The position numbers were made by a program, and so were the translations under genes. DNA of 64,000 nt from Myxococcaceae bacterium JPH2 (GTDB taxonomy: Bacteria; Myxococcota; Myxococcia; Myxococcales; Myxococcaceae): contig JAEMGR010000019.1 of NCBI GenBank assembly GCA_016458225.1, forward strand, positions 1 to 64,000. Reading direction: 5' to 3'. Below the pieces are notes generated by a model. The model made no database searches. It was not told where the DNA came from and saw only the letters and a program-made list of their open reading frames with translations. Below, one piece after another: positions 1 through 7,780 of the stretch (position 1 is its first letter; the number at the start of each line of letters is the position of its first letter).

Positions 1-252
1 GCGCACATCGCACCCGGCAAGCCCTGGCAGAACGGCACCGATGAGAGTTTCAACGGACGCCTTCGCGACGAGTGCCTCAGTATGGAATGGTTTCGCTCCA
101 GGGCGGAGGCCAAGGCTGTCATCGAAGCCTGGCGGCAGCACTACAACCAGGTCCGGCCACACTCCAGCCTCGGCTACCTCACGCCTCTGGAATTTCGACG
201 GAAGTGCGAAGCAGTGGTACCCAACCCATCCCAGACGGAACCTCTCTCGTAA
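1..252 (+). pseudogene. IS3-family transposase OrfB, C-terminal part (cut by window edge)
   Basis: The frame is open from base 1 to a TAA at 250-252. It encodes the end of a DDE integrase-core transposase. [18 protein letters not shown] carries the last catalytic Glu (in DESFN), and it is followed by [18 protein letters not shown], the usual IS3 OrfB C-terminal signature. The 5' part lies outside the window, so I cannot tell whether the complete element exists. A second, different transposase fragment starts four bases downstream, which suggests nested or colliding insertion sequences. The family assignment is firm. Whether this copy is active is unknown. Confidence 0.85.
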
Positions 253-255
253 TCA

Positions 256-474
256 GTGGCCCGAAGAATCCAGGCAGGTCAGACGGTCTCCAGTCCCTCT
301 TTCGTCCGCAGCCCCGTAGGCAACGGCTGCGCTGAGCGCTTCATCAGTACCCTCAAGGAGCAGCTCCTTTGGGTGCGCTCTTTCGCCGCCGTCGAGCACT
401 GGCTGCTGGAGCGCCATGACTTCCCCTCGCAGACTCAGGCCCGGCGGGAGTTCATGCAACGGCAAGCAGCCTGA
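256..474 (+). pseudogene. IS3-family transposase OrfB remnant, internally deleted
   Basis: A short frame of about 72 codons contains GNGCAERFISTLKEQLLW, the catalytic-Glu region of another IS3 OrfB subgroup. It then passes abruptly to WLLERHDFPSQTQARREF, the C-terminal tail. Family members carry roughly 15-20 more residues between these blocks, so there is an internal deletion. No N-terminal integrase region (first two Asp) is present. It directly abuts the upstream OrfB fragment but is a different subgroup, so the two are not one element. Clearly non-functional. Confidence 0.75.
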
Positions 475-504
475 TTGCTACCAATCTGGTGTCTCAACAA
501 TCAG
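471..504. repeat. Inverted repeat after the transposase remnant
   Basis: CTGATTG (471-477) and CAATCAG (498-504) form a 7-bp perfect inverted repeat with a 20-base loop, overlapping the stop codon of the transposase fragment. It may be a weak terminator or part of an insertion-sequence end. No target-site duplication was recognised. Confidence 0.35.
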
Positions 505-658
505 GTGCGGTACAGTTTTGACTTCCAGCTTGTCGCGCAAGAAAGCGGCAAGGCCAGGATACTATTGAAAGCATTTTGTTGACGAAATGTCGGATGCGGC
601 CATAGTCGAATGTGGACTGACGTCCTTCAGTCCCAATGCCTGAAAAGAGAGGGCCGTA

Positions 659-1042
659 ATGAACTCGATGCGCGCAGTTGTTTTGTTTGGATCTGTGCTT
701 CTGGGTGGAGTTGCTATCGCAGGTCAAAAAATCGACTATCAAGTGTATGTCGACATCGCGAGCCGAACCGCCATGGGTTCTATGGGGAGTGCTCGAAACT
801 CACCCGATACGCTTCAGCAGATTGCTTGTGATACCGAAGTTCGGCCCGGCCTCTATCGGGTTTCGTGCAGGGCGATGACAAGCAGTGGTGTGTATGGTGC
901 TTGTAATTCGACGGACCCGAGAATGATAGAGACGGTCAGGTCAATCACGGACAGTAGCTATATCCAGTTTCAATGGGATGCCGCAAACGTCTGTACCGTG
1001 CTTTTGATCAGCAATAGCTCAATCATGGCGCCAAAGCTGTAG
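659..1042 (+). CDS. Small secreted hypothetical protein
   Basis: 127 residues. The start at 659 is preceded by GAGAGG at a suitable distance. Residues 1-22 form a signal peptide ending in a Gly-Gly-Val-Ala-Ile-Ala-Gly cleavage region with no lipobox Cys, so the product is probably periplasmic or extracellular. The mature part has four Cys (in IACD, VSCR, GACN and NVCT), compatible with two disulfides, and no domain I can name. Base composition is visibly lower in GC than the neighbours, with AAA, TAT and TTT codons used freely. It is flanked by transposase debris on both sides. Together these suggest recent acquisition. Confidence 0.7.
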   Translation: MNSMRAVVLFGSVLLGGVAIAGQKIDYQVYVDIASRTAMGSMGSARNSPDTLQQIACDTEVRPGLYRVSCRAMTSSGVYGACNSTDPRMIETVRSITDSSYIQFQWDAANVCTVLLISNSSIMAPKL

Positions 1043-1249
1043 TCTCCAGCGCTGCGGATTCCCCGTTGAGTCCTGCCGCTAGTCACGCGCTGGCGGCCAT
1101 TTGGCGAAGGTCCCCCGAAATTTTCATTCGAGGCCCGGCGCAGGTTGCGAAACATAGCTTCTGCGGCGTGCCCTCGGTCTGTGCGATGAACCGGGCGAAG
1201 TCGCGGGTCCTCGAGAAGGCCCCGACTCGCTCGACGGTGTGCTGGTATA

Positions 1250-1353
1250 GCTCCACCTCGACTTCGTCGGCGAGCTGTCTCCGGGACTGCTGTCCGCTCC
1301 GCCTCGCGCAGAATCGCGACCATCTGCGCTTCGCTGAACCGACTCTTCTTCAC
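1250..1353 (-). pseudogene. IS3-family OrfA (HTH) N-terminal fragment
   Basis: Reading leftward from a GTG at 1353, the peptide begins KKSRFSEAQMVAILREAE, the standard start of IS3-family OrfA, the helix-turn-helix protein made ahead of OrfB. After about 27 residues similarity stops. The frame continues into Arg-rich nonsense, and no OrfB follows. It is a truncated relic. The bases from 1043 to 1250 hold no other gene I recognise. A neighbouring minus frame (about 1075-1270) reads as an unidentified peptide ending MAASA. Confidence 0.65.
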
Positions 1354-1453
1354 CGCCTGCCTCCGTCGTACCCGGAGCGGCATTCTCTCAAGCTTCAGGT
1401 GGTCCGAAAATCCTAGGGCATGTCACTATCGGCTGCTGCCGCTTCGCGCCTTC

Positions 1454-2488
1454 TCAGTCGCGTGCGCTGACGAACTCTGGCACCAGGTAGTCATCCGGGG
1501 CGGGAGCCTGCTCGATGGTGCCGAGATCCACGAGTTGCTGAGCCAACTGCTCCCAGCGCTTGCGGCTCATCGTTCCGAGCCCTTGGGCCCGCGTGGCTTC
1601 CGTGTCGATGAGTGGCTTCTGGGCCTCGGCCGCCGCGGCGAAGGTCTCCGCGTCCATGGTCGTGTTCAGCTTGGCCATCACCGCGTTGGTCGGGCCTGGG
1701 TTGTCCAGGTAGGTCCGCCAGCCCTCGCGCACCGCGGCCACGAAGGCCTTCACTCGCTCGGGTTGCTCCTTCCAGTACTGGCGCCGGGTGATGACCACGG
1801 CGAGGTACGGATTGAAGCCCTCCTCGGCCACCAGGAACACCGCCGGGGTGGCGCCCTGGCGCTTCGCGGCGAGGGGCTCGGCGGTGACGAAGCACTGCTG
1901 GGCGAAGTTCTTGTCCGCGAGGAAGCGCGCGACGCCTCCGTCGTAGGGCACCACCTTCACCTTGTCGAAGCCGTACTTCTTCTTGAGATAGGCCACGTAC
2001 GAGAGGCCCGGCTCCAGCGCCACCGTGCCCGAGGACAGCACGTCCGCGATGTTCTTCGCCCCTCGCGAGGCGTGGGCCATGATCGCGTGCGGCGACGTCT
2101 GGTACACCGCGAACAACGGAATCACATCCAGGCCCCGGGCCCGCGCGGTGAGGATTTCATCCGCGCCGCTGATTCCGAACTCCGCCTGGCCCGTGGCCAC
2201 CATCTGCTGCACCGGGGCGCCGGCACCACCGCCGAGGATCTCCACGTCGAGTCCCTGGCGCGCGAAGGCTCCTGACTCCCTCGCGGCGTAGAACCCGCCG
2301 AACTCGGGCTCCGGCACCCAGTTGAGCGCCAGCTTCACCTTGGCCGGAGTGGTTGGCTTGGGCGTGGGGGTGCTCTCCGCCGTGGCGGCCTGGGAGCCCG
2401 GCTGGGACTCCTCCTTCTGACGCGAGCATGCTCCCGCGGCCACGAGAAGCACCGCGCAACCCAACAGTTTCACGAGGCGTCCGCTCAC
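1454..2488 (-). CDS. NMT1/ThiY-type ABC transporter substrate-binding lipoprotein
   Basis: 344 residues from a GTG at 2488, preceded by GGGAGGGATT. The N-terminus is a lipoprotein signal peptide with lipobox AAGAC, so the protein should be anchored by Cys about 19 and capture ligand in the periplasm. The mature domain starts KLALNWVPEPEFGGFYAA and contains GTVALEPGLSYVAYLKKKYG, typical of the NMT1/THI5 group. That group binds thiamine precursors, but also sulfonates, nitrate and other small molecules. The gene is last in a minus-strand operon, 22 bases after the permease. The ligand cannot be fixed from sequence, and I saw no TPP riboswitch upstream. Confidence 0.88.
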   Translation of the reverse strand: MSGRLVKLLGCAVLLVAAGACSRQKEESQPGSQAATAESTPTPKPTTPAKVKLALNWVPEPEFGGFYAARESGAFARQGLDVEILGGGAGAPVQQMVATGQAEFGISGADEILTARARGLDVIPLFAVYQTSPHAIMAHASRGAKNIADVLSSGTVALEPGLSYVAYLKKKYGFDKVKVVPYDGGVARFLADKNFAQQCFVTAEPLAAKRQGATPAVFLVAEEGFNPYLAVVITRRQYWKEQPERVKAFVAAVREGWRTYLDNPGPTNAVMAKLNTTMDAETFAAAAEAQKPLIDTEATRAQGLGTMSRKRWEQLAQQLVDLGTIEQAPAPDDYLVPEFVSARD

Positions 2489-2510
2489 GTTCCAATCCCT
2501 CCCAAGCGAG

Positions 2511-3293
2511 TCATGTTCCCTGCGCCGATGGATGCCAGCGCCGCAGCAGCCGCGCACCCGTGAGGCTCACCGCACCGAACAACACCAATCCCAGCGCCGA
2601 GGCCGCCAGCACCGCGGCGAACAGCAGATCCGTGCGCAGTTGACGGTACGCGCCCAGGACGAGGATGCCCAGCCCCGCCGAGCCCTCGGCGAAGCCCGCG
2701 ACGAACTCGCCCACGATGGCGCCAATGACAGACAGGCCCGAGGCGATACGCAGCCCCGTGAACAGGTGGGGCATTGCCGCGGGCAGCTCCAGCTTCCACA
2801 GCGTGGCGAGCCGCCGCGCGCCATAGAGGCGGAACATGTCCCTCAGCGCTGGGTCCACCGAGCGCAGCCCCGTGAGCGTGTTCGCGATGACCGGGAACAG
2901 CGACACGATGAAGGACGACACCGCGACGGCTCGTGGGCCCGGGCCAAACCACAGCACCAGCAGGGGCGCGATGGCCACGATAGGCACCGTCTGCAAGAAG
3001 AGCGTGTAGGGATACAGCGCGCGCTCCACCATCCGCGAGGAGGCGAGGAGGACGGCCACGAGCACGCCCAGCACCGCGCTCAATCCGAACCCCACCAGCG
3101 CGGAGCGGCCCGTGGTGAGCGCACCACCGAAGAGCGCACGGGCCTCGTGGGCTCCCGCCATTCCAATCGCAGACGGCGGGGGCACCAGCCAGCGCGGAAC
3201 CTCCAAGAGGCGCACCGTTGCTTCCCACAGGGCCAGAAGAACGACGAGCGCCACCAGCGGGGGAAGCGCCGCGCGAAGGGTCGAGCGGTTCAC
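2511..3293 (-). CDS. ABC transporter permease, BPD_transp_1 family
   Basis: 260 residues with about six membrane segments. Start is GTG 3293, overlapping the stop of the ATPase gene by four bases (GTGA), a sign of translational coupling. The EAA loop that docks on the ATPase is visible as LPAAMPHLFTGLRIASGLSV. The overall layout is that of SsuC/TauC/ThiX permeases, which import small anions or pyrimidines. Together with the flanking ATPase and lipoprotein it forms a complete importer with a presumed homodimeric permease. Confidence 0.9.
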   Translation of the reverse strand: MNRSTLRAALPPLVALVVLLALWEATVRLLEVPRWLVPPPSAIGMAGAHEARALFGGALTTGRSALVGFGLSAVLGVLVAVLLASSRMVERALYPYTLFLQTVPIVAIAPLLVLWFGPGPRAVAVSSFIVSLFPVIANTLTGLRSVDPALRDMFRLYGARRLATLWKLELPAAMPHLFTGLRIASGLSVIGAIVGEFVAGFAEGSAGLGILVLGAYRQLRTDLLFAAVLAASALGLVLFGAVSLTGARLLRRWHPSAQGT

Positions 3294-4108
3294 CAGCGCT
3301 CTCCTTGTTCCAGTGCCTCGTTGAGCAGGCGGGCCTCGCGAGCGAAGGCGGCCTCGGTGCGCAGGGATGCGTTGCGCTCCGCGGGCAGCTCTAGCGTTCG
3401 GTCCAGCACCACCCGCGCGGGTCGTCGTGACAGGACCACGGCCCGCTCGGCCAGGTAGGCGGCCTCGGAGATGGAGTGGGTGACGAAGAGCACGGTCATC
3501 CCCAGCTTGCGCCACAGGGCGCGGAGTTGATCATCCAGCCGGCCGCGGGTCAGTTCGTCCAGGGCCGCGAAGGGCTCGTCCAGCAGCAGCAGGCGAGGGT
3601 GGGTGACGAGCGCTCGCGCCAGTGACGCGCGCATGCGCATGCCGCCAGACAGCTCTGCGGGGTAGCGGTCCGTGGCATCCCCGAGCCCTACCTGTTCGAG
3701 CACCGCGCGTGCGGCGGCCTGCCGCTCCGCTTGGGGCACGCCGGTCAGCTCGAGGGGCAGCGCCGCGTTGTCCAACACCGAGCGCCAAGGCAGCAGGTGC
3801 GCGTCCTGGAAGACGTAGGCGATGGGGGCTCGCTCGCCCGGGGTGCGCTCCAGCGTCGGGGTGAAGGAGACGTGCCCGGCCTCGGCTTGGTCCAGTCCGG
3901 CCACCAGTCGCAGCAGCGTGGACTTGCCGCACCCCGAGGGGCCGAGCAGCGCCACGAACGAACCGGGCGCCACGTCCAGGTCCAGCCCGGCCAGCACGCT
4001 GACGTTGCCCGGGAAGGTGCGGCGCAGGCCCTCGACCTTCACGCGAACGCCCCCACCTCCGGAGTCGGGGGACGGGGGAGCGGGGGACGGGAGGCCAGGA
4101 GGCGCCAT
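3290..4108 (-). CDS. ABC transporter ATP-binding protein (SsuB/TauB/ThiZ type)
   Basis: 272 residues. Walker A is GPSGCGKST, the signature motif is LSGGM, Walker B is LLLLDEPFAALDE, and the switch His lies in VTHS. Residues 1-21 are a Pro/Gly-rich extension before the domain begins at VKVEGLRRTF. The gene energises import through the coupled permease and comes first of the three transporter genes. The PTPS-fold gene ends 67 bases upstream on the same strand and may share the promoter. Confidence 0.92.
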   Translation of the reverse strand: MAPPGLPSPAPPSPDSGGGGVRVKVEGLRRTFPGNVSVLAGLDLDVAPGSFVALLGPSGCGKSTLLRLVAGLDQAEAGHVSFTPTLERTPGERAPIAYVFQDAHLLPWRSVLDNAALPLELTGVPQAERQAAARAVLEQVGLGDATDRYPAELSGGMRMRASLARALVTHPRLLLLDEPFAALDELTRGRLDDQLRALWRKLGMTVLFVTHSISEAAYLAERAVVLSRRPARVVLDRTLELPAERNASLRTEAAFAREARLLNEALEQGERW

Positions 4109-4175
4109 GCAGGGAGCGGTTCTAACCGCCCCGCTTCCGCGAGGCGAGCGCGGAGTGAGGCGTGGGCCTCGGCGG

Positions 4176-4556
4176 TCAGTCCCGTGCGTGGGCGTACTCG
4201 GCCTCGGGCAGCTCGCCGCCGGTCCGACGCAGGAACACGCGGTCGAGAATCACTCCCTCGGGCAGGCCCGATTCCACCTGCTTGAACACGTACTCGGTGA
4301 CGCGCTCGGCGGTGCAGTTCACCGTCTTGAAGTGGGGGTGCTCGTTGAGGTTCGAGTCGTGCAGCTCCCGGCACACGCGCTCGATGATGCTCTGGAGGTC
4401 CTTGAAGTCGAGGATGACGTCCCAGTGGTTCAGTGCTGGCGCCTTCACCCAGACTCGGACCCACCAGTCGTGCGTGTGCAGGGGCTCGCGCTGGCCATCC
4501 GGGAACGTGACCGCGTGGGACGCTTTGAATTCGCCGGTGAGGCTCAAGTAGTGCAT
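4176..4556 (-). CDS. 6-pyruvoyl-tetrahydropterin synthase / QueD-fold protein, divergent
   Basis: 126 residues from ATG 4556 (start MHYLSLTGEFKASHAV). The T-fold is recognisable. A first zinc His lies in ASHAV and an HTH zinc pair in LHTHDWWVRVWV, followed by the usual VILDFKDLQSIIERV and the region aligning with PTSE, here TVNCTAERV. In QueD and PTPS a catalytic Cys precedes the HxH pair, but here that loop reads FPDGQREPLHTH with no Cys. The enzyme may therefore act on another pterin or be a non-canonical member. It lies upstream of an ABC importer on the same strand. Longer upstream starts exist but would add residues unlike the family. Confidence 0.8.
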   Translation of the reverse strand: MHYLSLTGEFKASHAVTFPDGQREPLHTHDWWVRVWVKAPALNHWDVILDFKDLQSIIERVCRELHDSNLNEHPHFKTVNCTAERVTEYVFKQVESGLPEGVILDRVFLRRTGGELPEAEYAHARD

Positions 4557-4786
4557 CACGATCCGCTCTGAAGTCGTGGTGGAAGATTCTGGGAGGTCGC
4601 TCGGGGCCGTTGTGGCAACGAGGCCCGGCTCGCAGCTGCTCCTCTGCGGGCGCGCCATGATAGCGCCGAGACCCCGGGGTCCGAAGACGTTCACGCTGGC
4701 GTGACCGACGATGGTGTGGCGGACGCTGGGCTCGCATCGCGTCCACGCGCGTGGAGGACGCACACCCATCGGGTATGGTCGAGGAC

Positions 4787-5227
4787 ATGGCACTTCGGCG
4801 CATGGACAATATCGGCATCGTGGTCGAGGACCTCTCGGCTGCGATTGCCTTCTTTGTCGAACTGGGGATGGAGCTGGAGGGGGAGAGTTCCGTCGAGGGG
4901 CGTTGGGTGGATCGCGTCATCGGTCTCGACGACGCCCGCGCCGACATCGCGATGATGCGAACCCCGGACGGCCACAGCCGGTTGGAGCTGTCGAAGTTCC
5001 ACCACCCCGCGGCGACCTACGCCGAGCCGAAGACCGCGCCCGTGAACACGCTGGGCATCCGTCGCATCATGTTCGCCGTCGACGACCTGGCGGAAGTCCT
5101 GGGCCGCCTGCGCAAGCATGGCGCCGAGCTCGTTGGCGAGGTGGCGGACTACGAGGACCTCTATCGGCTCTGCTACGTCCGAGGCCCCTCGGAGATCATC
5201 ATCGCGTTGGCAGAGCAGCTCCGTTGA
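4787..5227 (+). CDS. VOC (glyoxalase/bleomycin-resistance fold) protein
   Basis: 146 residues with two beta-alpha-beta-beta-beta modules. They begin at DNIGIVVEDLSAAIAFF and at GIRRIMFAVDDLAEVLGRL, ending in the second-module Glu of SEIIIALAEQL. The fold serves metal-dependent dioxygenases, isomerases and drug-binding proteins. The ligand is not evident. ATG 4787 is chosen because GAGGA sits just before it and homologues typically start MALRRMDN; ATGs at 4751 and 4775 are alternatives. It is divergent from the PTPS-fold gene with 230 bases between the two starts. Confidence 0.85.
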   Translation: MALRRMDNIGIVVEDLSAAIAFFVELGMELEGESSVEGRWVDRVIGLDDARADIAMMRTPDGHSRLELSKFHHPAATYAEPKTAPVNTLGIRRIMFAVDDLAEVLGRLRKHGAELVGEVADYEDLYRLCYVRGPSEIIIALAEQLR

Positions 5228-5330
5228 TGGGCCCCTTTCAGGAACCGCGCGTGGGCTGAGTCGGCGGGCGGTCTTTTCTTGGTGGGCTCGTGGGCCCACC
5301 TCGCTCACGCTCCTGCCCGTGGTGCCGACC

Positions 5331-6344
5331 ATGCTCTTTCGTCCCTATGCCAAGATGCCTGCTGCCGGTGAGAACCGGTCACAGCCCAGCCCCGGTGGCC
5401 CTTGGATTGCCCTGGAGAAGATCCACGGCGCCCAGCTCGTGATTGCCGTCCAGGCCGGAGAGGTTCACTTCGGCAAGCGCAAGGCGTGGCTGAGTGACGA
5501 CGAGCCGTTCTTCGGCTGGCAGTTGCTGCGAGCGCGCTTGGGTGACGGTGCTCGCCTCATGGTCCAGGCCCTGCGGGCCGAGCAGTCCCGCGTGTACTTC
5601 TACGGCGAACTCTTCGGCGGTCATTATCCGCATCCGGAGGTTCCTCCGGTCCCGGGACTCTCCGCCGTGCAGACGGGCATCTGGTATTCCCCTGCGTTGC
5701 ACTGGGCTCCCTTCGATGTGCTCATTGCCCGCTCGGATGAGGATGAAGGACTCCTCGTCGCTCACCGAGACCTGGAGGCCGCTGCCCTCGCGGCGGGCTT
5801 GATGACGCCTCCTGTGCTTCGCCGCGGAACCCGTGCCGAGGTCGCGGCCGTTCCCACGCGCAGTCCCTCCCTCGTTCCGGCGATGCTGGGGTTGCCCTCG
5901 CTCGAGGTGAACATCGCGGAGGGCGTCGTCATCAAGAGCGAGCTGCCCGCGCCTCCGAGCGTCCGTGCCTCCAGCAAGCGGAAGATCGAAGAGTTCAACG
6001 AGGGGCGCTTTGATGAGAGCGCGGCGTGGAATCCCAACCAGCCCTTGTCTGTCGATGCGTTGGGTTCCTGGGCGCAGCGGTTGATCAACCCCGCACGCAT
6101 CGCCAGCGCGTTGTCCAAGTGGGGGCGCGGGCCATTGGAGCCGCTCCTCGAAGAAGTCGTCCTTGATGTTCGAGTCGATCTGGAGTTGGCTTTTCCCTCG
6201 GCGTGTCGCGCATTGAGTCCTGTCGAGGAGGAGCAGCTCTCCACTCGCATCCGAGAAGGGGCACTTCCTCTGCTCCGCGCGGCACTCGACTTGGTCCAGC
6301 CCGTCGGGCGCGGACCCTCTGGCACCCCGCGAGACAGCTCGTAG
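5331..6344 (+). CDS. Rnl2-type RNA ligase
   Basis: 337 residues. All nucleotidyltransferase motifs are visible. Motif I is EKIHGA with Lys30 as the AMP-accepting nucleophile. Motif III/IIIa is VYFYGELFGGHYP with Glu93. Motif IV is EGVVIKS (Glu198, Lys202), and motif V is KRKIEEF with Lys218. This is the T4 Rnl2/trypanosome editing-ligase group, which seals 3'-OH/5'-phosphate RNA nicks through enzyme-AMP and RNA-AMP intermediates. Residues 220-337 form a helical C-terminal domain, where Rnl2 proteins position RNA. ATG 5331 is used because the frame above it has no ligase similarity; the ribosome site is weak. A SUKH gene follows after 67 bases. Confidence 0.88.
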   Translation: MLFRPYAKMPAAGENRSQPSPGGPWIALEKIHGAQLVIAVQAGEVHFGKRKAWLSDDEPFFGWQLLRARLGDGARLMVQALRAEQSRVYFYGELFGGHYPHPEVPPVPGLSAVQTGIWYSPALHWAPFDVLIARSDEDEGLLVAHRDLEAAALAAGLMTPPVLRRGTRAEVAAVPTRSPSLVPAMLGLPSLEVNIAEGVVIKSELPAPPSVRASSKRKIEEFNEGRFDESAAWNPNQPLSVDALGSWAQRLINPARIASALSKWGRGPLEPLLEEVVLDVRVDLELAFPSACRALSPVEEEQLSTRIREGALPLLRAALDLVQPVGRGPSGTPRDSS

Positions 6345-6411
6345 GATGCCGCAGTGACTTTCATCGCATCCGGGTCAACCTCGCCCGGGCGCATCGCAAG
6401 GAGCATGGGAC

Positions 6412-6990
6412 GTGGTGAGTGCAATGGAGGCCATTGAGGAACTCTGGGCGCGATTGGCGCGGGAGACGGACCTCCCCATCAAGGTCCTTGAGCTGACTCC
6501 CGTGGACGGGACCGCGCTTCGCGAGCTGGAGCGGACCTTGGGCGAGCTGCTCCCTGCCTCATATCTGCGCTTCGTCGCGCAGCATGGCCTCCTCCGCGTG
6601 ACCGACCGTGCCGGAATCGAGCAGGCCCGGATGCTGAGCCCCTCCGAGGTGCTGGAGTTCCACGAGGGCTTCAAGACCTTCGTGGAAGAGGACTCGTTCG
6701 GCGACGAAGAGGATGAGCGAGAGGCGGCCCTCCTCGAACTGGAGGTCCGGCGACGGCTCGTTCCGTTCCAATACATCGCGGACCCGTATGTGAATAACTT
6801 CTACAGCTTCGACACGGGGCTGCGTCAGCCCTCGGGCCCGCTCATCATTCAGGCCTACCACGACGACTATGACCTGGCGTCGTGGCTGCTGAGCGATGCT
6901 CCGGACACTTCGAGCTGCACCTTTGACTTCGACGAGCACCTGCGCTGGGTCTTGAAGGCATGTGCGGGCGAGGGGAAGTGGGGGCGGTAG
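6412..6990 (+). CDS. SMI1/KNR4 (SUKH) domain protein
   Basis: 192 residues from GTG 6412, with AAGGAG eight bases upstream. The SUKH core is visible as LRELERTLGELLPASYLRFV, with the strand/Trp region near the end (FDFDEHLRWVLKAC) and an acidic loop SFGDEEDEREA. SUKH proteins are small cytosolic scaffolds. In bacteria many are immunity proteins for polymorphic toxins, but others stand alone. No toxin gene is adjacent. The neighbour is an RNA ligase on the same strand 67 bases upstream, so co-transcription is possible. Confidence 0.82.
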   Translation: MVSAMEAIEELWARLARETDLPIKVLELTPVDGTALRELERTLGELLPASYLRFVAQHGLLRVTDRAGIEQARMLSPSEVLEFHEGFKTFVEEDSFGDEEDEREAALLELEVRRRLVPFQYIADPYVNNFYSFDTGLRQPSGPLIIQAYHDDYDLASWLLSDAPDTSSCTFDFDEHLRWVLKACAGEGKWGR

Positions 6991-7017
6991 CTCGCCGCTC
7001 GTGAGGGACGGGTTGGC

Positions 7018-7695
7018 TCACGGCCAGGACAGGCCCAGCTCGCGCTCGAAGCCCTGTCGTCCCTCGACGGTGAGCCTCACGCCTCGGCCTTCCGTGCGCC
7101 GCGCGAGCCACCGCATCGCGAACAGGCGATCCGCCAGCGCGGCGCCCAGCGCACCACCGATGTGGGCGCGGCGCTCGCTCCAGTCGAGGCAGCGCTTCGC
7201 GAACGCGCGCTTGCCTCGCGACAAGGACTCCAGGTCCACGCCCCAGTGGGCGACGAAGTTTGTGCCCGGGGGCGTCAAGGCGAAGCCGTCCTCGCTGGCC
7301 TCCAGGAGTCCGCGTCGCTCCATCCCTTCCGCGAGGGCGACGCCCAGCGTACCCGCCAGATGGTCGTAGCAGGTCCGCGCGAAGCGCAGCGGCTCTGGCG
7401 TGCTCACGGGCGCGGCACGCAGGGGGACGAGCAGGCCGAGCGCCTCCAGCGCACGTGCCACCTCCGGGCCCGCGAGACGGTAGTAGCGGTGACGCCCCTG
7501 GGCCTCCACGCCCAGGAGCCCGCCGCTCAGGAGCTTCGAGAGGTGTCCGCTCGCGGTCTGCGGCGAGATGCGCGCGTCGCGTGACAGCTCGCCTGCCGTG
7601 CGGGCGGGCCCTTCCATGAGGCGCGACAGCATCATCGCTCGCGCGGGGTCTCCGATGAGCGACGCCAGGTGCGCCAGGTCGACAGGGTGGGGCAT
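7018..7695 (-). CDS. ArsR-type winged-helix transcriptional regulator
   Basis: 225 residues. The winged helix lies at about residues 5-80: LASLIGDPARAMMLSRLMEG, then the recognition helix SPQTASGHLSKLLSGGLL and the wing AQGRHRYYRLAG. The C-terminal 130 residues form an extra domain with Cys in RTCYDHLAG and RCLDWSERRAHIGG. This two-domain layout is common among ArsR-like regulators that do not bind metals through the CVC motif, and no CVC motif is present. ATG 7695 is the best start by homology, with 7737 and 7749 as alternatives. It is divergent from the flavin-reductase-like gene and probably controls it. Confidence 0.86.
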   Translation of the reverse strand: MPHPVDLAHLASLIGDPARAMMLSRLMEGPARTAGELSRDARISPQTASGHLSKLLSGGLLGVEAQGRHRYYRLAGPEVARALEALGLLVPLRAAPVSTPEPLRFARTCYDHLAGTLGVALAEGMERRGLLEASEDGFALTPPGTNFVAHWGVDLESLSRGKRAFAKRCLDWSERRAHIGGALGAALADRLFAMRWLARRTEGRGVRLTVEGRQGFERELGLSWP

Positions 7696-7780
7696 GGCGC
7701 GAGGCTGGGCCACCTGCGGGCGAGGATGCTTCGGCATGGGCCGAAACATCTCAGTCCACGCGGGCCGTAGGGAAGCGCGC

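Noticed and set aside
4109-4175. Possible TPP riboswitch ahead of the NMT1/ThiY-like importer
   Set aside because: The gap to the upstream gene is only 67 bases and I see no thi-box core, so the thiamine link stays unproven.
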